From assembly GCA_035265935.1 (NCBI GenBank), contig DATFOC010000069.1, forward strand, positions 1-12,927: a stretch of 12,927 nt of DNA. The letters run 5' to 3'. This document shows, piece after piece, positions 7,353-12,927 of the stretch. The DNA is from JACDAN01 sp035265935 (GTDB taxonomy: Bacteria > Actinomycetota > Thermoleophilia > Gaiellales > Gaiellaceae). The notes beneath the pieces are model-generated. The model saw only the letters and a program-made list of their open reading frames with translations, was not told the DNA's origin and ran no database searches. The position numbers were made by a program, and so were the translations under genes. How positions within the stretch are numbered: position 1 is the first letter of the stretch; the number at the start of each line of letters is the position of its first letter.

Positions 7353-8061
7353 AGGCTGCGATTCGGCGCCTGGGCTCGTCGCGAAGGTGCCACGGGACGA
7401 CGTAGGCGCTCTTCGTCGACCGCAGGTACGCGACGACGGCTTGCTCGGTCTTCGCGCACGGGAGGAGTGTTTTCCACGTCTCCAGATGCTCGCGGCGGTG
7501 GAAGTCGCCGGTCGCCACCGCCGGCAGGCCGAACTCGGCGACCCAGCCGAACGTCTGCTGCCGGTTGATCAGCTCCCAGCGGTCGACGAGCGCCGCCACT
7601 TGGTCGCGGTTCCTCCAGAACCACTGTGTCGTTCGGGAGAGGTTCGGGTCGGGTTCACGTCCGTGTGGGTGGGCTGCGATCACCGCGGCACCGGCGGCGC
7701 GCGCCTCGAGCAGCGCGTGCTCGAGCCCGCCGTCGACCGGGATCCACGACCGGACGCCCACCGCGAGAGCGTGGCCGGCGCCGTCGGTGTCGCCGTCGTG
7801 GAAGGTGAGCTCGAGACCGGGCACGAGCAGCAGGTCGTACTGCTCCCGCGCCCGCCTCGCCTCCCTGTCGATCGCCGCGAAATAGCGCTCGTGGTCCGTC
7901 TCCGTCAGGTACGGGGATCCGATCGGGAGCACGTGGTCGGTGACGCAGAGAACGTCGAAGCCGTGGAACCCGTAGAGGTCGACGAGCTCCGTCAGCGTCA
8001 ACGAGCCGTCGCTCCACGTGGTGTGCGCATGGAGCTCGCAGAGAAGCGGTTTCCTGTCCAT
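7351..8061 (-). CDS. PHP-domain metal-dependent phosphoesterase
   Basis: A 236-residue single-domain PHP (polymerase and histidinol phosphatase) protein, predicted to use a di- or trinuclear metal centre to hydrolyse phosphoesters. The motifs are all visible: HAHTTWSDG (His11, His13, Asp18), CVTDH (Asp42, His43), PGLELT (Glu84), AAHPHG (His131) and TGDFHR (Asp186, His188). No signal peptide or membrane segment, so cytosolic. Stand-alone PHP proteins include nucleoside-3',5'-bisphosphate and histidinol-phosphate phosphatases; the substrate here cannot be told. ATG at 8061 is the natural start before ELHAHT. Upstream (8095-8138) is a degenerate PHO-box-like array, and another array lies between its stop and RR1, so it fits a phosphate-scavenging role under Pho control. 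The TAG ends 75 bp before RR1. Confidence 0.9.
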   Translation of the reverse strand: MDRKPLLCELHAHTTWSDGSLTLTELVDLYGFHGFDVLCVTDHVLPIGSPYLTETDHERYFAAIDREARRAREQYDLLLVPGLELTFHDGDTDGAGHALAVGVRSWIPVDGGLEHALLEARAAGAAVIAAHPHGREPDPNLSRTTQWFWRNRDQVAALVDRWELINRQQTFGWVAEFGLPAVATGDFHRREHLETWKTLLPCAKTEQAVVAYLRSTKSAYVVPWHLRDEPRRRIAA

Positions 8062-8094
8062 GCCTCCAGCGTGGCGGCGACCAAGGGCTGATGG

Positions 8095-8138
8095 GGAAGA
8101 AAAGCGGTGAACGAGCAGGGAAAAAGCGGAGAACGCCG
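8095..8138 (-). promoter_or_regulatory. Degenerate PHO-box-like repeats upstream of the PHP gene
   Basis: On the minus strand, 11-bp units read CGGCGTTCTCC, GCTTTTTCCCT, GCTCGTTCACC and GCTTTTCTTCC. The third contains the exact GTTCACC core and the first GTTCTCC; the other two are weaker. Phase and orientation match the stronger arrays at 7309-7352 and 12126-12169, and the array ends 33 bp before the PHP start. No clear -10 was seen. It overlaps a possible terminator of the ATP-grasp gene. Confidence 0.45.
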
Positions 8139-8150
8139 ACGTTCGCCGGC
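8121..8150 (-). terminator. Possible intrinsic terminator of the ATP-grasp gene
   Basis: Directly after the ATP-grasp stop, the minus-strand transcript can form GAACG-UCGG-CGUUC (8131-8144), or alternatively GCCGGC-GAAC-GUCGGC (8135-8150, one G-U pair), followed a few bases later by a run of five U (8121-8125). The stem is short and the U-run is offset, so the call is weak. It shares bases with the PHO-box-like repeats. Confidence 0.35.
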
Positions 8151-8989
8151 TAGGCGACCGCAGCGACCGGATCGGGCAAGAGCGCGTCGACCGTCCGGCG
8201 GAACACGTCGACTCCCTCCAGCGAGTAGGCGTGGGTGAACTCGACCGCGCCGTTGACTTCGATCACGACGAGCCCTCCGTCGGCACCGGGGAGGAGGTCG
8301 ACGCCCACGAGGTTGCCTTCGACAGCGGCCGCGGTGCGGATGGCCAGCTCGCAGGCCTCGGTCGACGGGTCCACGGGCTCCCGAACGGCGCCGAGCGCGA
8401 CGTTCGTCCTCCACTCGCCGGGCGCCGCTACGCGCTTGATCGCGCCGACCACGGAGGCGCCCGCGATGACGAGGCGGATGTCGTGTCCTCTCGGCGGGAC
8501 GAGCTCCTGGACGAGCGCGCCGTGGCTCGCGAACCACGGTCGGTCGGCGATCGCGACCAGATGACGCCGGAGTGCGGCGGCGTCCTCGCAGAGGACGACG
8601 TCCAGGCCCCAGCTTCCGAACCGGGGCTTGACGACGACGGGCGGGTCGAACGGGACGCTGTCGGACGACGCTGTCACGTGCGCGGTTCGCGGGTGCGCGA
8701 CGTTCGCTTCGAGGAGCGCGCGGCTGGTCGCGAGCTTGTCGTGGGCCGCGACGAGTGTACGAGGCCGGTTCAAGACGCGGACGCCGGCGCCCTCGAGTCG
8801 CGCCAGCTCCCAGAGGCCGGCCTCGATTCCGTCCAGGCTCCCGGCGACGTCGAGGCGGCCGATGGCGACGTCTCCCTCGCCCAGCGTGCGACCGGCGATT
8901 GCCGGCTCGAGAATGCGTAGGCCCGGACGGGCGCAGGCGAGTGCCAGGTTCGTGCTGGTCCGATGGTGGGCGACGATCGCGACCTGCAT
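8150..8989 (-). CDS. RimK-like ATP-grasp ligase
   Basis: A 279-residue ATP-grasp protein, cytosolic, predicted to join a carboxylate to an amine (or thiol) through an acylphosphate. The order of elements is that of RimK/LysX/MptN-type ligases: an N-terminal Rossmann-like part (MQVAIVAHH), a linker with NRPRTLVAAHDKLATSRALLE at about residues 73-94, the VVVKPRFGSWGLDV strand-loop with the ATP-contacting Lys at about 122, VQELVPPRGHDIRL at about 160, IKRVAAPGEWRTN near 185, and GVDLL ... VVIEVNGAVEF at about 230-250 with the metal-binding Glu-Val-Asn. ATG at 8989 has a GAAGG stretch close upstream. It diverges from the LanC-like gene with a 96-bp shared upstream region. The acceptor is unknown; RimK relatives add glutamate or other amino acids to proteins, peptides or cofactors. 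Confidence 0.87.
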   Translation of the reverse strand: MQVAIVAHHRTSTNLALACARPGLRILEPAIAGRTLGEGDVAIGRLDVAGSLDGIEAGLWELARLEGAGVRVLNRPRTLVAAHDKLATSRALLEANVAHPRTAHVTASSDSVPFDPPVVVKPRFGSWGLDVVLCEDAAALRRHLVAIADRPWFASHGALVQELVPPRGHDIRLVIAGASVVGAIKRVAAPGEWRTNVALGAVREPVDPSTEACELAIRTAAAVEGNLVGVDLLPGADGGLVVIEVNGAVEFTHAYSLEGVDVFRRTVDALLPDPVAAVA

Positions 8990-9085
8990 CCGCCTTCATT
9001 TTCGTCCGCGGAGCAGCTTCCTGCCGATGGCACTCCACATCGTTGCCAGCCGGACCCATTTTGGATACCGCGTAGCTTGTCCAGA
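8990..9085. promoter_or_regulatory. Shared upstream region between ATP-grasp and LanC-like genes
   Basis: These 96 bp must hold the start signals for both divergent genes. On the plus strand TTGCCA (9043-9048) could be a -35, and TAGCTT (9073-9078) or GGATAC (9063-9068) a -10, but neither spacing is good. TAGCTT lies so close to the ATG at 9086 that the LanC-like message could be nearly leaderless. No strong ribosome binding site is seen for the plus-strand gene. Confidence 0.35.
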
Positions 9086-10282
9086 ATGCTCTTTCGGCCG
9101 GAGGCATTCGAGTCTCTGACAGAGGAGGCGTGGGACGAGCAGCGCGCTCGGAGCGGGATCCGCGCGATCGTCGCCGATGCCGAGGAGCGGTTCGACCCCG
9201 TGGCGCTCTGGCCCGCGGAGGAGTGGGACTCGTGGGGGTCGCCGACGCCGCTCGCGGGTCTCTACTGCGGAGCTGCGGGAGTCGTATGGGCGCTGGACGC
9301 GCTCCGGCGCCGGGGACACGCCGACGTCGGGATCGACCTCGCGGCGGCAGCGCAGCGGGCGCTCGAGCGTGCGCGTGAGGCACCGGAGCTTTCGAAAGCG
9401 GAGGACTTCGAGCTGCCTCGAGCATCCGGCGCCGGGCTCTTCAGCGGCGAGACCGGCAACCTCGTGGTCGCGAGGCGCGTCGCCGGGGACGCGTCGCTCG
9501 AGCAGCCGATCGAGGAACGGATTCTCGAGAGCCGCGAGAGCGACGCCAACGAGGTGATGTGGGGGGCCCCGGGCGGGTTGCTCGCCGCGCGGGCGCTGCT
9601 GGAGTGGACCGGAGGCGAGCGCTGGACGGAAATCTGGCAGACGACCGCCGACGCTGTCTGGGAGGCGCGCGGCGAGGACGGCCTCTGGACGCAGCGGCTC
9701 TTCGGGAACACGGGACGCAGCCTCGGCCCGGCGCACGGCCTCGTCGGAATCGCGCACGCGTTGCTCGGCGGCGGCGAGCTTATGCCGGCGGATCGGCGAG
9801 ACCGCATGCTCACCGACACGGTTCAGATCCTCGAACGCAACGCGGTGTACGAGGGGAAGCTGGCGAACTGGCCGCCGCGCGACGGCGATGGCCTCGAACG
9901 GCCGGACGGCGAACCGCGGCTCCAGTGGTGCCACGGCGCTCCGGGCATCGTTATCTCGACGGCGGAGTTCCTACCCGAGGAGCTGTTGTTGGCCGGCGCC
10001 GAGCTCACCTGGCGTGCGGGCCCGCACGGGCCGAAGAAGGGCTCGTCGATCTGCCACGGAACCGCCGGCAACGGCTACGCCTTCCTGAAGGTGTTCGAGC
10101 GAACGGGCGACGAGGAGTGGCTCGACCGCGCCCGGCGGTTCGCCGTACACGCGCTCGGCCAGGTGAAGAGTCGCGGAAACGGGCACTACGCGCTCTGGAC
10201 GGGTGACCTCGGCGTTGCGATCTTCGCCGCCGACTGTCTCGACGGTCGCACGCGGTACCCGATTCTCGAGACCTGGGGCTAG
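9086..10282 (+). CDS. LanC-like (LANCL-type) zinc protein
   Basis: A 398-residue alpha/alpha-barrel protein of the LanC/LANCL family, which adds thiols to dehydroamino acids (lanthionine cyclases; eukaryotic LANCLs use glutathione). Seven GxxG-type inner-helix motifs are seen in order: GAAGVVWAL, GETGNLV, GAPGGLLA, the GLVG of GPAHGLVGIAHAL, GAPGIVIS, GTAGNGYAFL and GDLGVAIF. The zinc ligands are intact: Cys282 in WCHG and Cys323-His324 in ICHGTAG, closely matching NisC Cys284 and Cys330-His331; His217 in GPAHG matches NisC His212. The NisC Asp141 position appears to be Glu156 (NEVMWGAPG), as in LANCL-like rather than lantibiotic enzymes. ATG at 9086 is preferred: an in-frame extension upstream to 8963 would overlap the ATP-grasp gene and looks non-coding. 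No dehydratase or precursor peptide is nearby, so a stand-alone role is likely. Confidence 0.9.
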   Translation: MLFRPEAFESLTEEAWDEQRARSGIRAIVADAEERFDPVALWPAEEWDSWGSPTPLAGLYCGAAGVVWALDALRRRGHADVGIDLAAAAQRALERAREAPELSKAEDFELPRASGAGLFSGETGNLVVARRVAGDASLEQPIEERILESRESDANEVMWGAPGGLLAARALLEWTGGERWTEIWQTTADAVWEARGEDGLWTQRLFGNTGRSLGPAHGLVGIAHALLGGGELMPADRRDRMLTDTVQILERNAVYEGKLANWPPRDGDGLERPDGEPRLQWCHGAPGIVISTAEFLPEELLLAGAELTWRAGPHGPKKGSSICHGTAGNGYAFLKVFERTGDEEWLDRARRFAVHALGQVKSRGNGHYALWTGDLGVAIFAADCLDGRTRYPILETWG

Positions 10283-10445
10283 GAGGGCTTGGCGAAACAT
10301 CGGCTGAGCCGCAGGGACGCGCTGCTCCCCCCGAGGTCTGCGTCCTCAGTCGCGGCCGTATCTCATTGATACGGGCGCTCCGTGCGTCCTTGCCTGGGAA
10401 CGACCATCGCGTCCCTGCGACGAGCGACGTTCCACCAAGCCCTCC
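10282..10445 (-). ncRNA. 164-bp inverted repeat with nested stems: candidate structured RNA (or decayed MITE)
   Basis: This element fills most of the 170-bp convergent gap between the LanC-like gene and RR2. Arm 10282-10302 pairs with 10425-10445: 18 of 21 positions are Watson-Crick, and the three exceptions (10293/10434, 10295/10432, 10299/10428) are C/A on the plus strand, hence G-U wobbles in a minus-strand RNA. After a 7/5-nt internal loop, 10310-10321 pairs perfectly with 10408-10419 (12 bp). Further in, GTTCCC (minus, about 10396-10401) can pair with GGGAGC. At the tip CCGTATC/GATACGG (10356-10362 with 10368-10374) closes a 5-nt loop. The minus transcript would begin 7 nt after the RR2 stop, so it could be a 3'UTR structure, a free small RNA, or an unusually long terminator for one or both genes. 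No target-site duplication or U-tract was seen. Confidence 0.5.
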
Positions 10446-10452
10446 GAGACGT

Positions 10453-11148
10453 TCACTTCGGCTGGGGCTCGAGCTTGTAGCCGACCCCGTAGCGGGTCTG
10501 GATGAACGTGTGATCTAGGGCCTTCCGGTCGACCTTCTCGCGCAGCTTGCGGACGAAGACGTCGACGGTCCGGTCGCGATGCGTCTCCCGGCGGCCCCAG
10601 ATCCGCTGGAGCAGCTCGTCGCGCGTGACGACCCGGCCGGCCTCGAGCGCAAGGGCGTAGAGAAGCCTGAACTCGGTCGGGGTCAGTCCGGCGCTCTCAC
10701 CGTGGACGAATGCCTGAACCTCGGCGGGGTCGATGCGCAGCTCCTCGAGCTCGATCGCCTCGCCGCGCCGCTCCTGCTCGGCCCTCGTTCCCCGGCGTGC
10801 GTTGGCCCTCACCCTGGCGACGAGCTCCTTCATGGAGAACGGCTTGACAAGGTAGTCGTCGGCGCCGATCTCGAGCGCGTGCACCCGGTCGTGCTCGGTG
10901 CCGCGCGCCGACACAACGACGATCGGAGTCCCGATTCCCTCGCTGCGGGCGTTCTCGATCAGCTTCCAGCCGTCGGTCCCCGGGAGCATCAGGTCGACGA
11001 CGCAGACGTCCGGACGCTCGAAACGCAGCCGTGCAAGGCCGGCGGTGCCGTTCTCGACGCGGATCGGGTCGAAACCGGCTGCCGCGAGATGGTGCGCCAT
11101 GCCGTCGGCGATGACGGCGTCGTCTTCGACGATCAGGACCTTCGCCAT
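10453..11148 (-). CDS. OmpR/PhoB-family response regulator (RR2, PhoP-like), divergent from its likely kinase
   Basis: A 231-residue response regulator with the same layout as RR1: acidic pocket Glu8-Asp9-Asp10, phosphoacceptor Asp52, Ser80, Lys102, then a winged helix with DRTVDVFVRKLREK and a TRYGVGYKLEPQPK end. Differences from RR1 cluster in the linker (about 110-130), the surface of the receiver and the last helix before the wing; the residues of the recognition helix (RTVDVF.RKLREK) are nearly the same, so both probably bind related sites. ATG at 11148 gives the normal MAKVLIVEDD opening. It diverges from a histidine kinase gene 11 bp away, and pstS lies just beyond the kinase, so RR2 plus the kinase is the better candidate for the PhoP-PhoR pair. 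No PHO-box array is seen in front of it. The stop is followed by the 164-bp inverted repeat. Confidence 0.93.
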   Translation of the reverse strand: MAKVLIVEDDAVIADGMAHHLAAAGFDPIRVENGTAGLARLRFERPDVCVVDLMLPGTDGWKLIENARSEGIGTPIVVVSARGTEHDRVHALEIGADDYLVKPFSMKELVARVRANARRGTRAEQERRGEAIELEELRIDPAEVQAFVHGESAGLTPTEFRLLYALALEAGRVVTRDELLQRIWGRRETHRDRTVDVFVRKLREKVDRKALDHTFIQTRYGVGYKLEPQPK

Positions 11149-11159
11149 ACTCGTGACCG

Positions 11160-12125
11160 GTGAGGTGGCCCTTCGCGAGAGCCCGCGAGGACGGCGGCGA
11201 GGATACAGATGAGCTTCGGCTCCGTGCCGAGCGGGCGCGCGCGCTCGTGGAGGAGAGCCGGGAGATGCTCCTCGTCGTCGACCCGGACGACCGCGTCCTG
11301 GCGGCGAGCCGCGCGGCTCGCCGCGGCCTGGACGGGGTCGAGGAGGGACGGCGGGTGCCGGACGAGCTGCTCGGCGGTGAGGGCCGCCACGAGCCCGTCC
11401 GGGTCCCCTACGAGGTCGAGGGCCGGACCGAGGCGCTCCTGTACCTCAGCCCGCCGGGCGAGCTTGCCGCCTACGAGGAGCTGAGAGCCGGCTTCACGGC
11501 CGCCGTCTCGCACGAGCTCCGGACGCCGTTGGCGCGACTGCTCGCCCTGCTGGAGACGGCGTCTCTTCCTGGGCAGGACACGGCGGCGCTCGTCGAGCAG
11601 GCGCGGGCGGAGGTCGAGCACATCCGCGAGCTGATCGACGACATCCTCTTCCTGAGCGAGCTGGAGACCGGACGGGCCGTCGTCGCGCTGGGCTCGACGC
11701 AGGCGCTTCCGGTCGTCGAGGAGGTGCTCGTGCGCATTCGGGAGGCTGCGGATCGCGCCGGCGTCGCCGTTCAGGCGCAAGGCGATCCCGCGGCTGAGCT
11801 GCCGCTTCGACCGCGCATGCTGCGGGTCGTCGTCGAGAACCTTGCCCAGAACTCCCTCCGCTACGCGGGACCCGGAAGCACGCTCACGATCACCGTCTCC
11901 CCCGGGCGTCTGACGGTCGCCGATGATGGGGCGGGCGTTTCCGAAGAGGATCTCCCGCGTCTCTTCGAGCGGTTCTTTCGCGCGGATCGCGTTCGCGGCT
12001 CGCGTGGAACGGGGCTCGGTCTGGCGGTGGTGAAGCACATCGTCGCCGCCGGTGGCGGCACGGTGGAGGCGGAAGGCGCGCCGGGCCACGGCTTGACCAT
12101 TACGTGTGCGTTCCCGGCTCGCTAG
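11160..12125 (+). CDS. Soluble PhoR-like sensor histidine kinase
   Basis: A 321-residue histidine kinase. Residues about 20-100 look like a degenerate PAS domain (LLVVDPDDRVLAASRAARRG, later EALLYLSP). The dimerisation/H-box is FTAAVSHELRTPLARL with the phosphoacceptor His118. The ATP-binding domain has the N-box VVENLAQNSLRYA, the G1 box VADDGAGVSEEDLPRLFERFF and the G2 box GTGLGLAVVKHIV, ending at residue 321. No transmembrane segment or signal is visible, unlike most PhoR/SenX3 proteins, so it is probably cytosolic and must receive its signal from a partner such as a Pst/PhoU complex (inference). GTG at 11160 is used because the preceding helix of the PAS domain starts near residue 15; the next in-frame Met (about 36) would cut into that domain. 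It is followed by pstS on the same strand after a 68-bp gap with a PHO box. Confidence 0.92.
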   Translation: MRWPFARAREDGGEDTDELRLRAERARALVEESREMLLVVDPDDRVLAASRAARRGLDGVEEGRRVPDELLGGEGRHEPVRVPYEVEGRTEALLYLSPPGELAAYEELRAGFTAAVSHELRTPLARLLALLETASLPGQDTAALVEQARAEVEHIRELIDDILFLSELETGRAVVALGSTQALPVVEEVLVRIREAADRAGVAVQAQGDPAAELPLRPRMLRVVVENLAQNSLRYAGPGSTLTITVSPGRLTVADDGAGVSEEDLPRLFERFFRADRVRGSRGTGLGLAVVKHIVAAGGGTVEAEGAPGHGLTITCAFPAR

Positions 12126-12169
12126 GGCCGTTCACCACTTCGACACCAGACGATCACCACATCCAGACC
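12126..12169 (+). promoter_or_regulatory. PHO box: four tandem 11-bp repeats upstream of pstS
   Basis: Directly after the kinase stop there are four consecutive 11-mers that all end in ACC: GGCCGTTCACC, ACTTCGACACC, AGACGATCACC and ACATCCAGACC. The first carries the exact GTTCACC core known from Streptomyces PhoP sites, and the third ATCACC. The array ends 11 bp before GAGAAT (12181-12186), a possible -10, which matches the usual distance between a PhoB/PhoP site and the -10 of an activated promoter. The gene behind it is pstS, the classic target. Confidence 0.8.
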
Positions 12170-12180
12170 GCCCAGCGCCC

Positions 12181-12186
12181 GAGAAT
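12181..12186 (+). promoter_or_regulatory. Possible -10 of the pstS promoter
   Basis: GAGAAT matches four of six bases of TATAAT and lies 11 bp after the PHO-box array. A start site 6-8 bp downstream would fall at or next to the GTG at 12194, so the pstS message would be leaderless or nearly so, which fits the lack of a ribosome binding site there. Confidence 0.35.
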
Positions 12187-12193
12187 TCTTGCG

Positions 12194-12927
12194 GTGCGCG
12201 CGATCGCCGTCGCCTCTCTCCTGCTGCTCGCCCTCGCGCTCACCGGCTGCGGCCGGGAGCGTCCTTCCGACGAGCCACTTGCGGCGGACACCACCGCGGA
12301 AGGCGAGGATCCGCTCGGTGCCTTCGAGGAGGAAGCGCTCAGCGGACGGCTCTCCCTGGACGGCTCAAGCACGGTGGCGCCGCTGATGAGCCTGGCAGCC
12401 GAGCGGTTCCGCAAGGCCGAGCCCGGCGTGAAGATCACCGTCGGCACATCGGGGACCGGGGGAGGGTTCGAGCGCTTCTGCCGCGGCGAGACCGACGTGT
12501 CGAACGCCTCGAGGCCGATCAAGGAGGAAGAGGAGGCGCTCTGCGCCGAGAACGGCGTCGCAAGCTTCCCGATCCAGGTCGCGAACGACGGAATCTCGAT
12601 CGTCGTGAACAAGGAGAACCCCTGGGCCACCTGCCTGACCGTCGACCAGCTCAAGAAGATCTGGGAGCCCGGGTCGAAGGTCGACAACTGGCGCGACCTC
12701 GACCCCAAGTTCCCCGACGTCGAGCTCGAGCTCTTCGGGGCGGGCACGGACTCGGGAACGTTCGACTACTTCACCGAGGCGATCGTCGGCGAGGAGGGCG
12801 CCAGCCGCAGCGACTACACGCCGAGCGAGGACGACAACATCACGGTGCGCGGCGTCTCCGGCGTCAAGGGCGCGCTCGGGTACTTCGGGCTCTCCTACTT
12901 CACGGAGAACAGTGAGCGCCTGAAGGC
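12194..12927 (+). CDS. pstS: Phosphate-binding lipoprotein PstS; 3' end outside window
   Basis: Substrate-binding lipoprotein of the high-affinity phosphate ABC importer PstSCAB, anchored outside the membrane. I translated from GTG at 12194: the signal VRAIAVASLLLLALALTGC has its lipidated Cys at residue 19. An acidic linker (to about residue 50) precedes the binding core. Phosphate-contact motifs are clear: LDGSSTVAPLM at about 54-64, GTSGTGGGFERFCRGETDVS near 84-103, and GAGTDSGTFDYFTE near 183-196, all typical of the PstS family. 244 codons are visible and the gene leaves the window at the right edge, so about 80-120 residues are missing. The preceding 68 bp contain a four-unit PHO box. 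The other reading frames here, including one opening at 12106 and one at 12189, have no family features. pstC, pstA and pstB are expected further right. Confidence 0.94.
   Translation, partial: MRAIAVASLLLLALALTGCGRERPSDEPLAADTTAEGEDPLGAFEEEALSGRLSLDGSSTVAPLMSLAAERFRKAEPGVKITVGTSGTGGGFERFCRGETDVSNASRPIKEEEEALCAENGVASFPIQVANDGISIVVNKENPWATCLTVDQLKKIWEPGSKVDNWRDLDPKFPDVELELFGAGTDSGTFDYFTEAIVGEEGASRSDYTPSEDDNITVRGVSGVKGALGYFGLSYFTENSERLK

Noticed and set aside
9042..9074. Phased CC pairs upstream of the LanC-like gene as a PHO box
   Set aside because: Three CC dinucleotides are 11 bp apart, but none of the units has a TCACC-like core; likely chance in GC-rich DNA.
8963..9085. Upstream in-frame extension of the LanC-like protein
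   Set aside because: It would overlap the start of the divergent ATP-grasp gene and has no resemblance to a LanC N-terminus; ATG at 9086 fits better.
7998..9425. Minus-strand open frame of 475 codons across the ATP-grasp/LanC-like junction
   Set aside because: It crosses two recognised genes in a different frame, is full of Arg and Pro, and has no family motif.
10282..10445. Insertion sequence or typical rho-independent terminator at the inverted repeat
   Set aside because: There is no transposase, no flanking duplication that I can see and no U-tract; kept as a structured-element candidate instead.
11149..11169. CTCACC and GTCAC-like stretches between RR2 and the kinase as a further PHO box
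   Set aside because: The two cores are not in an 11-bp phase and no array extends from them.
12106..12915. 269-codon plus-strand frame overlapping pstS
   Set aside because: It is an Arg-rich shadow frame; the frame from GTG 12194 gives a lipoprotein signal and PstS motifs.

Overview
The window is about 12.9 kb of very GC-rich, tightly packed DNA with many GTG/TTG starts and almost no intergenic space. The gene content (an F420-type luciferase-like oxidoreductase, Streptomyces-like PHO-box repeats, a helix-turn-helix/Mop molybdate regulator, a cytosolic PhoR-like kinase) suggests a high-GC actinobacterium, perhaps a soil Thermoleophilia (Gaiellales/Solirubrobacterales type). The lineage is inferred from style and content, not from a marker gene.

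Layout. Positions 1-7275 form one run of minus-strand genes, read from high to low coordinates: an OmpR-family response regulator (RR1, 7275-6580), uppP (6562-5621), an FGD-like F420 oxidoreductase (5619-4666), an HTH-Mop regulator (4652-4281), modA, modB and modC (4284-2193, each overlapping the next), an NCS1 nucleobase-type permease (2181-835), and a MalK/UgpC-like ABC ATPase that runs off the left edge (815-1). Upstream on the same strand are a PHP-domain phosphoesterase (8061-7351) and a RimK-like ATP-grasp ligase (8989-8150). A LanC-like protein (9086-10282, plus) diverges from the ligase. A second response regulator (RR2, 11148-10453, minus), about three quarters identical to RR1, diverges from a soluble PhoR-like histidine kinase (11160-12125, plus) with only 11 bp between start codons. 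The window ends inside pstS (12194 onward, plus).

Unifying theme. The right half looks like a phosphate-starvation island. Upstream of pstS and of RR1 there are four tandem 11-bp units, each ending in ACC, with GTTCACC/CTTCACC-like cores. A weaker copy lies upstream of the PHP gene. This matches the known architecture of actinobacterial PHO boxes, so RR1 or RR2 is the likely PhoP-type regulator, the soluble kinase its likely PhoR partner, and pstS, the PHP phosphoesterase and the RR1-uppP unit its likely targets. The left half is a molybdate uptake operon in which ModC lacks the usual C-terminal molybdate-binding domain, while a Mop domain is carried by the small HTH protein encoded first in the operon.

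The most unusual non-coding feature is a 164-bp inverted repeat (10282-10445) filling the convergent gap between the LanC-like gene and RR2. Its arms pair over 21 positions and then over 12 more, around a smaller apical hairpin. All three mismatches in the outer stem become G-U wobbles in the minus-strand transcript, which suggests a structured RNA read from that strand, although a decayed MITE-like element is possible. No tRNA, rRNA, CRISPR array or transposase gene was seen.
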